Origin: CAYVMN01 sp964452575
GTDB lineage: Bacteria > Desulfobacterota > DSM-4660 > Desulfatiglandales > Desulfatiglandaceae
Length of the DNA: 8,104 nucleotides
Assembly: GCA_964452575.1 (NCBI GenBank)
Contig: CAYVMN010000198.1
Coordinates: forward strand, 1 to 8,104
Reading direction: 5' to 3'
Part shown: positions 5,572 to 8,104 of the stretch, in pieces
How positions within the stretch are numbered: position 1 is the first letter of the stretch
How the letters are laid out: each line of letters begins with the position of its first letter
Program-made: the position numbers and the translations under genes
Notes under the pieces: generated by a model
Databases searched by the model: none
What the model saw: only the letters and a program-made list of their open reading frames with translations
Told to the model about the DNA's origin: nothing

Positions 5572-5829
5572 CTATCGTGAACGGACAGGGCGCGGTTTCC
5601 TCGTCTGTCGCCACGTGTCGCCTCGGCGATCGAGTATCACCTCCACGATCTCGGCAAAACCTTCTCCCCCGGCTCTCTTCGAGATAAAGGCAGGCCAGTG
5701 GGTAATTCGGTCTGCAAAGCGAAGGATGTTTTGCACCCCTGCGCTGCAGGGGAAGTACTGAAACATGGGCTCGTCATTGGGTGAATCACCACAAAAGATG
5801 AATCTCTCTTTATCGGCATCCAGGTTCAG
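5572..5829 (-). pseudogene. HAD-superfamily hydrolase (HAD-IIB/MPGP-like), C-terminal stub
   Basis: Read from about 5829, the minus strand gives LNLDADKERFIFCGDSPNDEPMF and continues through FQYFPCSAGVQNILRFADRI to RAGGEGFAEIVEVIL, with a stop at 5572. GDSPNDEP is HAD motif IV, carrying the Mg-binding aspartates. The tail resembles sugar-phosphate phosphatases of the mannosyl-3-phosphoglycerate phosphatase type, where residues after GDSPNDEPMF run to a GGxGFAEV end. Everything upstream, including the nucleophile DxD motif and the cap domain (roughly 180 residues), is missing. The homology begins right where the oxidoreductase gene ends, and no start codon lies at the junction; the first in-frame ATG is at 5766, after motif IV. 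It is therefore a gene remnant left by a deletion or rearrangement. The exact substrate class of the parent is uncertain. Confidence 0.7.
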
Positions 5830-7910
5830 GGTCCAGGGTTGTCTGAGCGGTCTTGGGCTGGGCCGCTTTCAGTTGGGCCAATGAGCGTTGGCTCAACCTC
5901 GACCAGGTTACAGTGAAAGGCACAGCTTCGCCCCATGTCTGTCAGGTTCTGGCTGGTCAACTGGTTAACCCCCCGGTTCATGGGCATAAAGCGCGGCCAG
6001 TAAAGTCCCTCTATCACTGTCAGGCCAGGGGAGGTGTCTTTCGTCAGTTGGGCGTAAAGATAACATTCGCCCCGGTCGTTATACACACGTACCAGGCCTT
6101 CATTTTCTACACCGCGGGCCGCAGCATCCAGCGGATGAATCATAATTGTTGGCCTGCCTGCCCGGTTGCGCAGATATTCGACCTCGTTAAAAGTAGAATT
6201 GAGGAACTGATGCCGGGGAGGAGTAATCATCTGGAGTCCAAACCGGCCTCTCCCCTCTTCGTCCAGGCTGGGTGTCCCGTCCGGAAGCGGGTCCATTCCC
6301 TTTTCAGCCATGGCCTGGGAATAGAACTCCACCTTGCCCGAAGGGGTCTTGAAACCTCCCGAGAAGCCGTCTCTCCCCACCTTGAGCCGCAGGGGCCTAC
6401 ATTGAGCCAATATCTCGAAGGTGATCCCTTCAAAGAACGGCGAGTCAGTCTTGAGCAGCTCCCTGATTGTCTGATCCTCGGTTCGATAAAAGCAGTCTTC
6501 TGTGAAAGAAAGGCGGCGCGCCAGTTCCTGAAAAATGGTCACGCTTGAACGGGTCTCTCCCAAGGGGGGAATGACAGGCCGGGCCATCTGAAGGTAGTAG
6601 TGTCCGTAGCTCCTGTAAAGGTCTGTTGATTCCAGGAATGTGGTCGTCGGTAAGACAATATCGGCGTAAAGGGCGGTCTCACTCAGGAGATGTTCATGCA
6701 CCACAGTGAAAATGTCATCCCTCTCAAGTCCAGCGATCACCCGTCTCGAGTCCGGTGCCACCACTGCCGGATTGCTGTGGTACACATGCAGGGCCTTAAC
6801 CGGCGGATCATTCAACTCGGTGAGGGCATGGCCCAACTGGACCATATTTATTGTTCTCACCCCGGCAGGGGCGAGGTCCTCTCGGAGTACTGCATCCTTG
6901 TTGAATGCAAAGGCCGGACTCGTTGAGCGGGTGATGCCGCCGCCCCTTTTTTGTGTAGCCCCCACCAATGCAGGCAGGAGGGCAATGGTCCTCGAGGCCA
7001 TCCCGCCCCTGAGCTGGCGTGCCGGTCCCCACCCCGTCCTGATATACGGCGCACGCGCGCTCCCATAGTCCCTGGCCAGCTGCCGAATGTCCTGTCCGGG
7101 GACACCCGTTAACTTCTCAACAAGGGAGATGGGATATTCGTTCACCCTTTTTCTCAATTGCTCAAACCCCACTGTGTATTTAGAGATAAACTCCTGATCG
7201 AGAAGGTCCTCCTTGATAAGCACATTCATCATCCCGAGGGCCAGGGCAGCATCTGTCCCGGGTCTCAATTGCAGGTGCCGGTCGGCCTTCCGGGCGGTCC
7301 TGTTCCGGTAAGGGTCTATAACCACAATGGATGCCCCGCGGCTACGGGCCTCCAAAAAGAAAGGCCAGGCATGCATGTTGGTGGATATGGTATTGCTCCC
7401 CCAGATAATGATCAGGTCGGAATCCACCGTGCTTTCAATATCGGTGGTCGGAACCGCCCCAAGGCTCGCCTCAAAGCCGGCCTCAGCCGCAGCGCTACAG
7501 ATGGTGCGATCCAGCTTGGAGGCCCCAAGCCTGTGAAAGAACGGGTGTCCCGCGTGAAATTGAAGCACGCCCATGGTTCCTGCGTAGGAGTAAGGAAGTA
7601 TGGACTCCGCTCCGAAATCGGAGATGATATTCCGGTATTGGGATACAATCTCACCAATGGCTTCATCCCAGGAGATCCTCTTGAATTCTCCTTTGCCCTT
7701 TGGTCCCGTCCGTTTGAGGGGATAAAGAACGCGCAGGGAGGAATATAACCGTTCAGGATAGTAACGGGCCTTTACGCAGATTGCCCCTCGGGTGAATGGA
7801 TGATCCGGGTCGCCCTTGACCGAGACCACCCGACCATCTTTCACGCCAACCAGGAGACCGCAGGTATCCGGACAATCATGGGGGCACACCGAAGGCTTGA
7901 ACTCAACCAT
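5826..7910 (-). CDS. Molybdopterin oxidoreductase with N-terminal 4Fe-4S cluster
   Basis: The 694-residue protein belongs to the DMSO-reductase superfamily (COG0243). Domains in order: a 4Fe-4S domain with Cys9, 13, 17 and 45 (CPHDCPDTC, then GAIC); the molybdopterin domains, residues about 50-480, with the probable Mo-ligand Cys138 in RTICSAAAEAGF and LIIIWGSN as a cofactor-binding strand; and a dinucleotide-binding C-terminal domain, about 556-675, ending NLTDMGRSCAFHCNLVEVE. It has no Tat signal, so it is cytoplasmic. The residue after Cys138 is Ser, not the His found in formate dehydrogenase H, so formate is not assured; the substrate is unknown. The best start is the ATG at 7910, with GGAG 8 nt upstream; a TTG at 7934 would add 8 residues. 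No iron-sulfur, membrane or maturation subunit is adjacent within the window. The C-terminal 18 residues after VEVEP are unconserved and end on the HAD-remnant junction. Confidence 0.93.
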   Translation of the reverse strand: MVEFKPSVCPHDCPDTCGLLVGVKDGRVVSVKGDPDHPFTRGAICVKARYYPERLYSSLRVLYPLKRTGPKGKGEFKRISWDEAIGEIVSQYRNIISDFGAESILPYSYAGTMGVLQFHAGHPFFHRLGASKLDRTICSAAAEAGFEASLGAVPTTDIESTVDSDLIIIWGSNTISTNMHAWPFFLEARSRGASIVVIDPYRNRTARKADRHLQLRPGTDAALALGMMNVLIKEDLLDQEFISKYTVGFEQLRKRVNEYPISLVEKLTGVPGQDIRQLARDYGSARAPYIRTGWGPARQLRGGMASRTIALLPALVGATQKRGGGITRSTSPAFAFNKDAVLREDLAPAGVRTINMVQLGHALTELNDPPVKALHVYHSNPAVVAPDSRRVIAGLERDDIFTVVHEHLLSETALYADIVLPTTTFLESTDLYRSYGHYYLQMARPVIPPLGETRSSVTIFQELARRLSFTEDCFYRTEDQTIRELLKTDSPFFEGITFEILAQCRPLRLKVGRDGFSGGFKTPSGKVEFYSQAMAEKGMDPLPDGTPSLDEEGRGRFGLQMITPPRHQFLNSTFNEVEYLRNRAGRPTIMIHPLDAAARGVENEGLVRVYNDRGECYLYAQLTKDTSPGLTVIEGLYWPRFMPMNRGVNQLTSQNLTDMGRSCAFHCNLVEVEPTLIGPTESGPAQDRSDNPGP

Positions 7911-7950
7911 GGCTCTGGCTCCACAAATGTTCAAATGCTTCTCTCAAGGT

Positions 7951-7964
7951 AACACTTTAGCGTT
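7951..7964. promoter_or_regulatory. Short inverted repeat upstream of the oxidoreductase gene
   Basis: AACACT-TT-AGCGTT is a 6-bp inverted repeat with one G-U-type mismatch around 2 nt. It is about 40 nt upstream of the ATG at 7910, where an operator could lie. I found no convincing -35/-10 pair for this gene in the remaining 140 bp of the window, so the role is a guess. Confidence 0.25.
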
Positions 7965-7979
7965 TTGAAAGAAAGGCAG

Positions 7980-8000
7980 AGGACCGCGAGGGTCTTTTTT
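7980..8000 (+). terminator. Hairpin with T6 tract on the plus strand
   Basis: AGGACC and GGTCTT pair (6 bp with one G-U) around the loop GCGAG, and the plus strand continues in a run of six T (7995-8000). It has the form of a weak intrinsic terminator. No plus-strand gene precedes it in the window, since the oxidoreductase gene is on the minus strand. It might stop antisense transcripts, or be a chance structure in the leader of the minus-strand gene. Confidence 0.3.
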
Positions 8001-8104
8001 CCAAAGGACGTAACCCAAATTCTTCACAGCCTGTGGCACGCCCCCTTACCTTTAAATACAGTTTCTGCCAGGCAGGAAAGAGGGCTCTTCATAGGGACAT
8101 CCTC

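Noticed and set aside
5853..6548. 231-codon plus-strand frame opposite the oxidoreductase, and similar ones at 6706-7068 and 7158-7748
   Set aside because: All are antisense to a clearly conserved molybdopterin enzyme, lack recognisable domains, and have no convincing start signals.
8034..8050. TGGCAC...CTTAC, resembling a sigma54 -24 box
   Set aside because: The -12 element (TTGCA) is absent, and on the plus strand no gene follows within the window.
8037..8104. Open minus-strand frame from the right edge, ending at a TGA near 8037
   Set aside because: Only about 22 codons are visible and I recognise nothing. It could be the end of an upstream gene, but other frames are equally plausible.

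Overview
The window reads as accessory chromosome from an anaerobic bacterium, most likely a Desulfobacterota-type (old Deltaproteobacteria) lineage. This is an inference from three things: a short anaerobe-type ThiC, a cytoplasmic molybdopterin oxidoreductase with a 4Fe-4S N-terminus, and several relics of REP-associated (RAYT/Y1) transposases of a kind common in such genomes. No rRNA, tRNA or CRISPR array was seen.

Layout. Positions 1-1000 are a transposon graveyard. It holds two REP-like palindromes, a deletion derivative of a RAYT transposase (300-545, +), an N-terminal RAYT fragment that stops inside its HUH motif (594-785, +), and an oppositely oriented, decayed RAYT N-terminus (818-981, -) carrying a 30-bp palindromic insert. 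A promoter-like pair inside the last relic points into an intact alpha/beta hydrolase gene (1053-1739, +).

Positions 1913-3623 (-) are a two-gene cassette. The first gene encodes an XRE helix-turn-helix protein fused to an ImmA/IrrE-type zinc peptidase. Its TAATG junction leads into a PIN-domain nuclease gene that carries a frameshift at a 7-A run. The upstream region has a perfect 11-bp palindrome and GTTGACA repeats spaced exactly 10 bp, which fits autoregulation. This is the best candidate for an unusual system in the window: a toxin-antitoxin or stress-response module.

Positions 3920-5399 (-) are a complete thiamin unit: sigma70-type promoter, TPP riboswitch aptamer, intrinsic terminator, Shine-Dalgarno and thiC. 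The longest ORF for thiC begins inside the riboswitch; the real start is very probably at 5209.

Positions 5572-5829 (-) are the C-terminal stub of a HAD-family phosphatase. It abuts the stop codon of a molybdopterin oxidoreductase gene (5826-7910, -) that has no visible electron-transfer partner in the window. The leftmost third shows decay by transposition, while the thiC unit looks fully functional.
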